56,333 bases of DNA, from the NCBI GenBank assembly GCA_902812365.1, contig CADDZC010000016.1, forward strand, positions 1 to 56,333, given 5' to 3'. The stretch comes from Acidobacteriota bacterium. GTDB taxonomy: Bacteria > Acidobacteriota > Terriglobia > UBA7540. Below are positions 24,463 to 32,349 of this stretch, one piece after another (positions within the stretch are counted from its first letter, which is position 1; every line of letters starts with the position of its first letter). Both the position numbers and the translations under genes were made by a program. The notes under the pieces are model-generated. The model saw only the letters and a list, made by a program, of their open reading frames with translations, searched no databases and was not told where the DNA came from.

Positions 24463-26121
24463 ATGGATTTCTTCGAGCGTCACCTTCTCACTCTCGTTTG
24501 GTTGGGGCCACTGGCGGGCATGGTGCCGCTGCTCCTCATTCCTCCGTCCAACGCAAAAGCGATCCGATGGTGGTCGAGCTTGGTCATGCTGGCCACCTTC
24601 TTGGCTTCGCTCGCCCTGGTGCGAGGGTTTTTCGGGAGCGCCGCGGGCCCGCAGTTCCGATATGTCGAAAGCTATGCATGGATTCCCTCCTTGGGTGCCC
24701 GCTACCTGTTGGGGATCGACGGCATCAGCCTGCTGCTCATCGAGCTAACGACCTTGTTCGGCTTGCTGGCCATAACCGCCTCCGGCTGGAGCGTCACGGA
24801 GCGCCCTCGGGCGTACTGCGCCTTGGTGATGTTGCTCGAAACGAGCTGTTTGGGGACGTTCATGGCTCTCGACCTTTTTCTTTTTTTCGTCTTTTGGGGC
24901 GTAACGCTGGTTCCTGTGTACTTCATTCTGGCGGGCTGGGGAGGCCCTCGCCGGCTCTACGCGGCCATGAAGTTCTTCCTCTATACCCTGTTCGGTTCCT
25001 TCCTCATGCTGGTGGGGATCTTGGCCCTTTACGTTCGCTATCACGCCGACACGGGAACTTACAGCCTGAGCCTGATCGACTGGACAGCCCACGCCCGAGC
25101 GTGGCCGGAACACTTGGCTTTCTGGGTCTTTTGGGCTTTCACGGCGGCATTCGCCGTCAAGATTCCGATGCTGCCTTTTCACACTTGGCTGCTGGATGCG
25201 CAGGTTGAGGCCCCCACCGCCGTGGTCGTCATGTTAGCCGGGGTCTTGCTCAAAACGGGCACCTACGGTTTTCTCCGCTTCTGCCTGCCGATCGTGCCGA
25301 CGGCCAGCTCCAAGGCGGTGAACGTCGAAGTGATGGTCGTGCTTTCCATTGTCGCTATCTTTTACGGGGCGCTCCTGTCACTCATGCAGCGCGAGATGAA
25401 ACAGATCGTCGTGTGTTCGTCGATCAGCCAACTGGGATTTTGCACACTGGGAATCTTCGCGCTAACCCCACGGGCGTTGGCCGGCAGCGTCATCCAGCAG
25501 GTGAATCACGGACTGTGGACGGCCGCGCTGCTTCTGCTGGTCGCTAGCATCGAACGGCGATGTCGAACGAGCGACCTGAGGGAACTCGGGGGCCTCGGGA
25601 GACCGATGCCGGTTTATGCGGTTTTCTTTTCGGTGGCGGTACTCGCCAGCGTGGGCCTCCCCCCGCTGAGCGGATTCGTCGGCTATTTCGCTATCCTTCA
25701 GGGTGTTTTCGAGGCCAATTGGCGTTGGGCCATTTGGGGTGTGGCCGGCGCCATGATGGGGGCCACCTATCCGCTCTGGCTTTATCAACGCGCGGTCTTG
25801 GGGGCCCGGGAAAATTCCAAAGGTCGGGGGGCCAAGGACCTGAACTGGGGCGAAGTCCTAACCCTCACACCGCTGACCCTGCTGATCGCGGGCATCGGAC
25901 TCTATCCTCGGCCGCTGCTGAACGTACTCCAAGAGCCGGTGGCGGCCATTGTCGAGAGCGTCCGCGCCGCCGCGGATGGGGTGACATCGGCCGGTCTCGG
26001 TGGCAGCCCGACGCCCGCTTCCCCACCAGCTCGCCGATTGGCCGCCTGCGGCGGAAATCCTGTCGCCGCCGAGGGCGGGCACCGGCTCGGCCCTCGCCGA
26101 AGGAAAGCAAGAGGCCGCTGA
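24463..26121 (+). CDS. nuoM: NADH-quinone oxidoreductase subunit M, with altered ion-path residues
   Basis: A 552-residue antiporter-like subunit of complex I. Homology is clear: LDLFLFFVFW...LVPVYFILAGWGGPRRLYAAMKFF, AVKIPMLPFHTWLLDAQVEAPT with Lys233, GVLLKTGTYGFLRF with Lys264, and NHGLWTAALLLLV. But the helix-5 glutamate (E. coli Glu144) is Gly146 (FVFWGVTLVP), the helix-12 glutamate (E. coli Glu407) is Tyr408 (GFVGYFAIL), and the SH of helix 10 is Ser-Gln (SSISQLGF). The last 60 residues are an extra polar, Pro/Arg-rich tail. The stop overlaps the nuoN start as TGATG, so the tail is probably translated. Confidence 0.93.
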   Translation: MDFFERHLLTLVWLGPLAGMVPLLLIPPSNAKAIRWWSSLVMLATFLASLALVRGFFGSAAGPQFRYVESYAWIPSLGARYLLGIDGISLLLIELTTLFGLLAITASGWSVTERPRAYCALVMLLETSCLGTFMALDLFLFFVFWGVTLVPVYFILAGWGGPRRLYAAMKFFLYTLFGSFLMLVGILALYVRYHADTGTYSLSLIDWTAHARAWPEHLAFWVFWAFTAAFAVKIPMLPFHTWLLDAQVEAPTAVVVMLAGVLLKTGTYGFLRFCLPIVPTASSKAVNVEVMVVLSIVAIFYGALLSLMQREMKQIVVCSSISQLGFCTLGIFALTPRALAGSVIQQVNHGLWTAALLLLVASIERRCRTSDLRELGGLGRPMPVYAVFFSVAVLASVGLPPLSGFVGYFAILQGVFEANWRWAIWGVAGAMMGATYPLWLYQRAVLGARENSKGRGAKDLNWGEVLTLTPLTLLIAGIGLYPRPLLNVLQEPVAAIVESVRAAADGVTSAGLGGSPTPASPPARRLAACGGNPVAAEGGHRLGPRRRKARGR

Positions 26122-27623
26122 TGGCTGGTCTGTCCCAAGCCCCAACCTATGGGGCGCTCAAACCCGAAATGCTTGTGGCCTTGTTTGGCTTGGCCGTTCC
26201 GCTTCTCGACCGCCGACTGGAAGAGGACGAGAAATCATTGAACGCTCTGACGGCGCTGCTCGGCCTGCTCTTCGCGGCGATTCAACTGGCTGAATTCTGG
26301 CCTGCGGCCGTCCAAAAGGTTTCACTTCCCGGGCTGACCGGGGTTTTCACGCTGGACGCTTTTGCCATTTATTTCAAGCTTGCGGTGGTCATCGTGACGA
26401 TGTTCGTGGTGCTCCTCTCCGTCAGGCACCGCGACGGAGGTGGAACCCGCTCCGGAGCGTACTATACGCTCCTCATGCTTGGAGCTGTTGGTATGATGCT
26501 GGTTGCCTCGGCAACCGACTTCCTGTTGCTATTTTTCAGTCTTGAGTTAACGGCCGCATCGGGATACCTGCTCATGGCAATCGCCGGGGAGAATCCGCGA
26601 TCCCGTGAAGCGGCGCTGAAATTTTTCCTTCTGGGGACCTTCGCCACTGCATTGCTTGCGTACGGGATGTCGCTGCTCTATGGACTGAGCGGCTCGACTC
26701 GGTTCAGCGCCCTCGGCCATTGCGTCGCGGGCAGCGCGAACCGCCAGCCGCTGCTCTGGGTTGGCAGCACTCTCCTGCTTGCGGGACTAATTTTTAAGAT
26801 CGGCGTGGTGCCCTTCCATCAGTGGGTTCCGGACTCCTACGAGGGAGCGCCTACGTCTGTCACCGTACTTCTGTCGACCAGTTTTATGGTGGCGGCGTTT
26901 GCCCCGGTGTTGCGGATATTGGTGATTGCCCTCCTGGCATGGCACGAGGCATTGCGCCTGATCGTCACCGGACTCGGCATCGCCACCCTGAGCCTGGGCA
27001 GCCTAGCCGCCTTGACTCAGAACAACATCAAGCGTTTTTTCGGCTACTCGGCGATTTCCCACGTCGGCTGGCTGTTGCTCGGCTTGATTGCCGGGCTGAC
27101 GCGGCCGCGATTGGCCGGCACGGAGCATCAGGCCGAACGAGACGGCCTCGTGGCGGTACTGATCTATCTGCTGGTGTACGCCGTCGCGACGCTTGGGGCG
27201 CTCGGAGTGGTGAGTCTAATGCGCCGCCAAGAGGTTGTGGGAGAGGAGATGGACGATCTGGCAGGTCTAATGGCGCATTCTCCAGGTTACGCCGTGCTCC
27301 TGCTCGCCTTCCTACTGTCACTGAGCGGCATTCCTCCCACCGCGGGCTTCATTGGGAAATATCTCGTCCTGTTGTCCGCTATGGAGACGGGACACCGCCG
27401 GCTGACGTTCATGGCGATCTTCTGGGCGACCGTGATGACCTACTGTTATCTCCGCATCGCCGCCCTCATCTTCGCCAAACCCGAGGCCGAAGGTTTGCCT
27501 CTTAGAAGGAGCCTGACAGCGGCGGCGGCACTGCTGGTCAGTGCGGTGGCCACGATTATCGTGGGTCTGGATCCGCAGCCCGTAATCGTGATAGCTCAGC
27601 AGGCCGTCCAATCTCTGTTTTGA
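26121..27623 (+). CDS. nuoN: NADH-quinone oxidoreductase subunit N
   Basis: A 500-residue antiporter-like subunit adjacent to NuoK in complex I. The helix-5 glutamate is kept (Glu142, LLLFFSLELTAASGYLLM), as are Lys226 (GLIFKIGVVPFHQWVPDSYEGAPT) and Lys413 (GFIGKYLVL). The middle lysine of the GPKAAGFA-type segment of homologues is Met256 here (LSTSFMVAAFAPVLRI). ATG 26121 overlaps the nuoM stop; the frame is open further upstream inside nuoM but that part is antisense-like noise. No nuoA-I gene is in the window, so the rest of the complex must be encoded elsewhere. Confidence 0.94.
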   Translation: MAGLSQAPTYGALKPEMLVALFGLAVPLLDRRLEEDEKSLNALTALLGLLFAAIQLAEFWPAAVQKVSLPGLTGVFTLDAFAIYFKLAVVIVTMFVVLLSVRHRDGGGTRSGAYYTLLMLGAVGMMLVASATDFLLLFFSLELTAASGYLLMAIAGENPRSREAALKFFLLGTFATALLAYGMSLLYGLSGSTRFSALGHCVAGSANRQPLLWVGSTLLLAGLIFKIGVVPFHQWVPDSYEGAPTSVTVLLSTSFMVAAFAPVLRILVIALLAWHEALRLIVTGLGIATLSLGSLAALTQNNIKRFFGYSAISHVGWLLLGLIAGLTRPRLAGTEHQAERDGLVAVLIYLLVYAVATLGALGVVSLMRRQEVVGEEMDDLAGLMAHSPGYAVLLLAFLLSLSGIPPTAGFIGKYLVLLSAMETGHRRLTFMAIFWATVMTYCYLRIAALIFAKPEAEGLPLRRSLTAAAALLVSAVATIIVGLDPQPVIVIAQQAVQSLF

Positions 27624-27908
27624 AAGCGCAGACCTTCCACCGGTGGCTGGCAACCCTGGGCACGCTCCAGATCCGGACCGGGTACTCGCATCGGCAGATT
27701 GCGCGCCGCCTTCGCCAGTGAGAAGAGGGGCCCGTTGGCCACAATGCCGGCGCTTTTTCGTAGCTCCCCGCAGCCTCGGCGCGACGGATGGCGTGAGTTG
27801 TGACCCGAACATCCAGAGGCCCGCCGGCTGCTTCTGCGACCGCTTTCAGAGATGAATCGGGGGGCTGTGAGCCGCCATCGGCTATCGCCCGGGCACTGAC
27901 CATGCCGG

Positions 27909-28583
27909 TCAGAAATGCTTTTCCATCCATGTTCGGATATGGGGAATCGCGGTTCGCGGGAATTGATGAGCCGAGTCGTAGAACCGGAAATCCAGCGAAC
28001 GGGCTCGGGCCGCCAGTTGACGCTGGAATTTCAGGTTTTGGTCCCGCGAGTACCACTCGTCTCGGGAAGCGGCGATGTGCAGAATGTGGGTCGCCGTTTT
28101 CGGACCGCGCGGATTTTCTTCCCAATCGCCAGGTACTCCGCCGCAGACAGCGACGACGCCGTGAATCTGACCCGGGTGGGCGAAGACGTATCGATAGTTG
28201 TAGGCACACGCTTGGGAGAACCCCAGCAGAAAGATTCGCTGCCGGTCCGCGTGATACCGGCGGCAGGCCACATCGATCAGGATACGAATGTCCGCGTGAT
28301 GCCGCGCGACGGATTCCTCCATTTTCCACGTCGTCCCCCAGCCGAATCCCACGCGCCGATGTTGCGGATCCTCAAAGCCGACGAAAAACTGGTTCGGACC
28401 CTGAAGAGACATCACTACCATCCGGTGGCCCGCAATGCGCCGCGCCACACGCATCATGGAGTCTTTATCGCCCTGATAGCCGTGAAGGGCGATCAACGCG
28501 GGCCACCGCCCGCGGTACCGGATCGCTCGTGGAAGTTCAAGCTCGTAATAGCGTCGAATAGGGGCGGAAAAGTATCGTTCCAT
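27909..28583 (-). CDS. Alpha/beta-hydrolase, phospholipase/carboxylesterase-like
   Basis: A 224-residue single-domain hydrolase of the YpfH/esterase D type. The oxyanion region is ALIALHGYQGDKDSMM. The nucleophile is Ser123 in LLGFSQACAYNYRY, the acid Asp175 in HIAASRDEWYS and the base His206 in FYDSAHQFPR, so the triad is complete and in order. There is no signal peptide, hence a cytosolic enzyme. It is convergent with nuoN; the 285 nt between them hold nothing I recognise. A 477-nt gene-free stretch lies upstream. The substrate is unknown; short-chain acyl esters are typical for the family. Confidence 0.87.
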   Translation of the reverse strand: MERYFSAPIRRYYELELPRAIRYRGRWPALIALHGYQGDKDSMMRVARRIAGHRMVVMSLQGPNQFFVGFEDPQHRRVGFGWGTTWKMEESVARHHADIRILIDVACRRYHADRQRIFLLGFSQACAYNYRYVFAHPGQIHGVVAVCGGVPGDWEENPRGPKTATHILHIAASRDEWYSRDQNLKFQRQLAARARSLDFRFYDSAHQFPRTAIPHIRTWMEKHF

Positions 28584-29060
28584 TAGACGTATTGCTTAGC
28601 TTCCCGGACAGAAGCTTCCGGCGTTGTTACTCCCGATTGGCTTCTCCTACACCGTAAGACTTTCCTCAGCGGGTGGCCATGATTCAGGAGCAATTCGCGG
28701 CCGACGACCATGCCAACTTTCCAAGGCTCGTCGGACGAGCCGTGGTCTGGGGGCGCGATGCCCAGCTCGCTGACAACCTGCCCGTGAAGGTTCGGAGTAC
28801 GCGGGGCGAGGCGCTCCGGCTGCAGAATCAGCCGCCCAGCCAGAGCAACCCGCCGGCCTCCGCCCTCCGCTGGTGCCGAATGATTGTTGACACTCTTGGT
28901 AGAGTGTCGAGATGCAAATCCAGTCTCTGAGGTGGTCCGCTCCGGATCTCGTGCTCGATTGCGCGCGACGGACGAACCTCATCGATTCTAGCACAAGGGA
29001 CCGGCGGCCCTGGGAAGCTGCGTGCAGCCCATTCGCCCGCAGGCACCCTCCCGGGCTACA
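28584..29060. other. Gene-free region of 477 nt with one inverted repeat
   Basis: No frame here looks like a real protein on either strand. The left part is unremarkable GC-rich sequence. Near the right side is a perfect inverted repeat that overlaps a TTGACA box (28888-28893, see the separate entry). The rest, up to the CNNM/CorC-like gene at 29061, shows nothing else. It could be the remains of a lost gene. Confidence 0.5.
28889..28908. promoter_or_regulatory. Operator-like inverted repeat overlapping a -35 box
   Basis: GACACTC-TTGGTA-GAGTGTC is a perfect inverted repeat with 7-bp arms. Together with the preceding base pair it contains TTGACA at 28888-28893, a consensus -35 box on the plus strand. 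No good -10 box lies 16-18 nt downstream. The next plus-strand gene begins 150 nt away. The form suggests a repressor site of PadR or similar dimeric type. Confidence 0.4.
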
Positions 29061-30452
29061 ATGAAGTTGCCTTCGATGGGTATGATTCTGAAAGCGTTCG
29101 TTGTGGCCTCCCTGATCGCCGTCAACGCGTTCTTTGTGGCCGCCGAGTACTCGCTCCTTAGCGTGCGGCGCACCCGGCTCGAGGAGCTGGCGGCCGGGGG
29201 CGAAGCGCGGGCGCAGATCGTGCAGCGCCTGCTGAGTGATGTGGGATTGTTGTTTTCGGAAATTCAGTTGGGTGTCACGGTAGCCAGCCTGCTCATGGGC
29301 TGGTTTGGGGAGCGTGTTTTCGCCGCTCTTCTCGAGCCTCTGTTCGGCGGCACGCTCCAGCGCTATGCGCGCTCCGCCGCTCATGGCGTGGCGGCCGGCA
29401 TCGCTTTTTTCCTCATGACGGGTTTTCTGATGGTGCTCGGCGAGCTGGTGCCCAAGGCCGTGGCGTATGAACGGGCGGAAAGTGTGGCGCTGCTGGTGGC
29501 GCGCCCTTTGCTGTTCATCATGAGAATCGCCCGATATCCCGTCGCGGCACTCAATGAACTGGCGAACTTGGTGCTGCGCCTTCTCGGACGGCGGTCGGCC
29601 ACCGGACACGGCGCCTTGCACACGCCCGAAGAAGCCAAGCTGATCGTCTCCGCGATCCGCAAGCGCGGCTTACTCGCTGAAGACCAGGAGGAGATGATCC
29701 GCGGTGTCTTTGACTTGCACCGAGTGCGGGTGAGAGAAATCATGGTGCCGTGGCCGAGCCTCACTTGTCTGCCGCTCACATCCGACCTGAAATGGCTTCT
29801 GGACCGCGTCGTGAAGGACCAGCACTCGCGCATCCCCATCTACGAGGGGACGTCCGACCACGTGGTGGGGATTCTGTACACGAAAGACCTGTTGGCCGTC
29901 CTTTTTGATCGCCTCCAACGCGGCGTCTCACTCGACGCTCCCGTCGACCTCCGTCTCTTACTCCATTCGCCCATGATTGTGCCGGAGGCGATGCCGCTCA
30001 ACCAGATGTTGGATGAAGCCCGTTCGAAGCATGCCCAGATGGCCCTCGTCGTGGACGAATTTGGCACCTTCGTCGGTTTGGTGACACTCGAAGACGTGCT
30101 CGAGCAGGTCGTCGGCGAGATCCAGGATGAATATGATCGTGAGGAGAAAGCTATTCAGAAGGTGGGCGAAAATGCGCTGCTGGTGGATGCTGCGTCCGGG
30201 CTTCGCGAGCTCGCCGAGGATTATGGCATCAGCGTCCCGCGCGGAGCCGGATACGAGACGCTGGCCGGGTTCGTGCTGGCTCGATTGGGCGCCATTCCGC
30301 GCGTCGGCCAAGGTTTCAGCTTCGAAGGCCGGAAGTTTACGGTGGTCGATATGCAGGGACGCCGCATTACCAAGGTGCGCGTGGAGAAGCAGGAACCACC
30401 TCTCCCCGCCCCGCCCTCCGGGTCGCCTGCCGGCCGATCCCACCCCGCCTAA
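29061..30452 (+). CDS. CNNM/CorC-like transport protein with CBS domains (hemolysin family)
   Basis: A 463-residue membrane protein with the HlyC/CorC architecture. Residues about 1-190 are a DUF21/CNNM domain: ASLIAVNAFFVAAEYSLLSVRRTRLEELAA, then FSEIQLGVTVASLLMGWFGE and LVLGELVPKAVAYERAE-like sequence. Two CBS domains follow (VPWPSLTCLPL...HSRIPIYEGTSDHVVGILYTKDLL and MALVVDEFGTFVGLVTLEDVLEQVVGEIQDEYD). A CorC_HlyC domain ends the protein. CNNM relatives are linked to Mg2+ or Co2+ efflux. ATG 29061 is the chosen start. It is convergent with the SAM hydrolase gene, only 4 nt apart. Confidence 0.93.
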   Translation: MKLPSMGMILKAFVVASLIAVNAFFVAAEYSLLSVRRTRLEELAAGGEARAQIVQRLLSDVGLLFSEIQLGVTVASLLMGWFGERVFAALLEPLFGGTLQRYARSAAHGVAAGIAFFLMTGFLMVLGELVPKAVAYERAESVALLVARPLLFIMRIARYPVAALNELANLVLRLLGRRSATGHGALHTPEEAKLIVSAIRKRGLLAEDQEEMIRGVFDLHRVRVREIMVPWPSLTCLPLTSDLKWLLDRVVKDQHSRIPIYEGTSDHVVGILYTKDLLAVLFDRLQRGVSLDAPVDLRLLLHSPMIVPEAMPLNQMLDEARSKHAQMALVVDEFGTFVGLVTLEDVLEQVVGEIQDEYDREEKAIQKVGENALLVDAASGLRELAEDYGISVPRGAGYETLAGFVLARLGAIPRVGQGFSFEGRKFTVVDMQGRRITKVRVEKQEPPLPAPPSGSPAGRSHPA

Positions 30453-30456
30453 ACGA

Positions 30457-31257
30457 TCATCCCAACTCCAACCTCACCTCTGCTCCCCGAGAAACATTGA
30501 GCATGCGTGCCGCAGAGTCTCGGGTGACGGCCACCTCCAGGAAGCCCGCGCTCCCCAGTATGGCAAATGGCTCGGCGAGCCTTCCTTCGGCGTAACTGGT
30601 CTCGAGGCGAGTGATTTCGTGGTCATCAATGCGCAGCTTAAAGGCGGCGGGACGGGCCGAGAACAATTCGGGGACGTCGGCCGGAGCGATGTTGGTCATG
30701 ACATCGCCGAACTTATCGACGCGAAGCACCATGCCCAGGATCTGATTCTTGTTCACGCGGCGCGGCTTCGGCAGCGCCAGCCTCATGTAGTCATGGATGA
30801 TCTCGCCGAAGTTCCCGGGCTCGGTGCCTTTACTGAGCCAGGCCGCAACCGGGGCGAAAACATCGCGACCGTGAAATGTATGGCTGACCGGCTTGAGGAA
30901 ATAGTGATCGGCGGTGATGTGCCGCACCTCGAGGATTTCTTCGTCCTCAAAGGCCAGAGAGAGCACGCCGTTGTCCGGGGCCACAAACTTAGCCGTGGAG
31001 GTGCGGACCAGAATGGGTCGCCGCGAAGACCCCACGCCCGGATCCACAACCACGACGTGGATCGTACCGGAAGGGAAGTAGCGGTGACTCTGAGCGAACG
31101 TCAAGGCGCCATCCAGGATGTCGTGAGAGCTGACGCCGTGGCTGATATCGATCGTCTCCGCCTCCGGGTTGATGCTGAGAATGACGCCCTTCATAATGCC
31201 GACGAAGGGTTCCGTCAGCCCAAAGTCCGTCGTCAGGGTGATAATGGCTCGGCTCAT
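30457..31257 (-). CDS. SAM hydrolase (DUF62, SAM hydroxide adenosyltransferase)
   Basis: A 266-residue enzyme of the SAM-dependent fluorinase/chlorinase superfamily. Bacterial members lacking halogenase loops hydrolyse S-adenosylmethionine to adenosine and methionine. The N-terminal IITLTTDFGLTEPFVGIMKG, then VVVVDPGVGSSRRPILV, VAPDNGVLSL and HTFHGRDVFAPVAAWLS are hallmarks. The C-terminal barrel domain begins near VLRVDKFGDVMTNI. ATG 31257 is preferred to the frame from 31335. Upstream lies a strong hairpin shared with a divergent gene. Why cells degrade SAM this way is not established. Confidence 0.92.
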   Translation of the reverse strand: MSRAIITLTTDFGLTEPFVGIMKGVILSINPEAETIDISHGVSSHDILDGALTFAQSHRYFPSGTIHVVVVDPGVGSSRRPILVRTSTAKFVAPDNGVLSLAFEDEEILEVRHITADHYFLKPVSHTFHGRDVFAPVAAWLSKGTEPGNFGEIIHDYMRLALPKPRRVNKNQILGMVLRVDKFGDVMTNIAPADVPELFSARPAAFKLRIDDHEITRLETSYAEGRLAEPFAILGSAGFLEVAVTRDSAARMLNVSRGAEVRLELG

Positions 31258-31329
31258 GTAGGCCCCGCACCTCTCCCTGTCGAGCCATTTTAGCAGGTTA
31301 GCGGATCCCATGCCGGCTCGCACCGGGCA

Positions 31330-31357
31330 ACCCACTTCGGACGCCGCCGAAGTGGGT
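31330..31357. promoter_or_regulatory. Strong 11-bp inverted repeat between divergent genes
   Basis: ACCCACTTCGG-ACGCCG-CCGAAGTGGGT is a perfect inverted repeat with 11-bp arms and a 6-nt loop. It lies in the 222-nt space between the divergent SAM hydrolase and sugar phosphate isomerase genes, 72 nt and 122 nt from their starts. There is no T-tract. It may be an operator for both genes or a hairpin in a leader RNA. Confidence 0.5.
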
Positions 31358-31479
31358 CAGACGAGAGAACTCGGCATGAAAAGACCCTTTTGAGTTAAGA
31401 TGCGCCATGCCGTTCGCGCGCATCCCTGAGAATAGGCGGTTGATCATCAGGGGCTGAGGGCGCTTCGACAGAGGAGACC

Positions 31480-32319
31480 ATGAAGAAATCGATTGGCGAC
31501 AACATGATTCCGAAGGGCTGGAGCTTCGAACAAGGGCTCGAGCTGGTCAAGAGGGCGGGGTACGATGGCATTGAACTCTGGCTGGGGGACGTGCCGTGGT
31601 TTCAGATGAACACGACAGACGCCGCGGTGCAGCAGCTGCGGCGCAAGGTGGAAGATGCGGGCCTGGCCGTATCGAATGTGTCGACCGGGTTGCACTGGGA
31701 CTACCCGCTTTCAGCGCGCGATCCGCAGAGACGCGAAATGGGGATGAAGATCGTCGAACGACAAATCGAAACCGCGCAGATCCTGGGCGCCGGCGCGATT
31801 TTGGTGGTGGCCGGGCTCGTGACGGACGAGGTACCTTACAATGAGGTTTACGCCCGCTGTCTCGATGCCATGAGACAGTTAGCTCCTCTCGCCGAGAAGG
31901 CAGGCGTGAAGATTGGTTGCGAAAACTGCAACTCGGAACAGCGATTCTTGCTGAGTCCGCGGGAGTTTTGGACGTTCTTAAACGACGTCAATCACCCCTC
32001 GGTCGGCATTCATCTGGATGTCGGGAATATCCACGACACGGGATTCGCCGAGCAATGGATCGAGATTCATGGTCCCCGTATCACGCGCATCCATCTGAAA
32101 GATGTTCACAAACACCGGGGACGCTGCGGCAACGAGAGCGTCTACACGAATCTGTTCTTGGGCGACAACAACTGGCCGGCCATCCGTGCCGCGCTGACCA
32201 AAGTCGGCTACGACGGCTGGCTCGTTGCGGAAATGGAACTTCGTTATCGCTACGCCGTCGACCAGCAGTTCTATGATACCGCCGCGGCTATGGACCGGTT
32301 GATCACGGGGCGGCTGTAA
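31480..32319 (+). CDS. Sugar phosphate isomerase/epimerase (AP endonuclease 2 fold)
   Basis: A 279-residue TIM-barrel enzyme of the xylose-isomerase-like family, in which ketose or ketose phosphate epimerases (UlaE, tagatose 3-epimerase) and many acidobacterial enzymes belong. The pattern is right: GWSFEQGLELVKRAGYDGIELWL, a middle KIGCENCNSEQRFLLSP with the first metal Glu, GIHLDVGNIHDTG with Asp, and RIHLKDVHKH with His. The last acid is in WLVAEMELRY. The start has a GAGGAGACC ribosome-binding sequence. The next gene encodes a secreted unknown protein after 30 nt. The sugar is unknown. Confidence 0.9.
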   Translation: MKKSIGDNMIPKGWSFEQGLELVKRAGYDGIELWLGDVPWFQMNTTDAAVQQLRRKVEDAGLAVSNVSTGLHWDYPLSARDPQRREMGMKIVERQIETAQILGAGAILVVAGLVTDEVPYNEVYARCLDAMRQLAPLAEKAGVKIGCENCNSEQRFLLSPREFWTFLNDVNHPSVGIHLDVGNIHDTGFAEQWIEIHGPRITRIHLKDVHKHRGRCGNESVYTNLFLGDNNWPAIRAALTKVGYDGWLVAEMELRYRYAVDQQFYDTAAAMDRLITGRL

Positions 32320-32349
32320 AGCCTGCCCCGCCTGGTTTGAGGAGGGAAC

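Noticed and set aside
25560-26120. N-terminal extension of nuoN by 187 codons
   Set aside because: It overlaps nuoM in another frame and its sequence is not protein-like; ATG 26121 fits the TGATG overlap.
27624-27908. Possible gene remnant between nuoN and the esterase gene
   Set aside because: Open frames exist on the minus strand but none has a recognisable fold, start or ribosome-binding sequence.
28640-28870. Minus-strand fragment that includes LHGQVVSELGIA, reminiscent of the start of GntR-type regulators
   Set aside because: The resemblance covers only about a dozen residues, no HTH follows and the rest is not protein-like; at best a remnant.
31258-31479. SAM riboswitch upstream of the SAM hydrolase gene
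   Set aside because: Only a simple hairpin is present; I see none of the conserved core elements of known SAM riboswitches.
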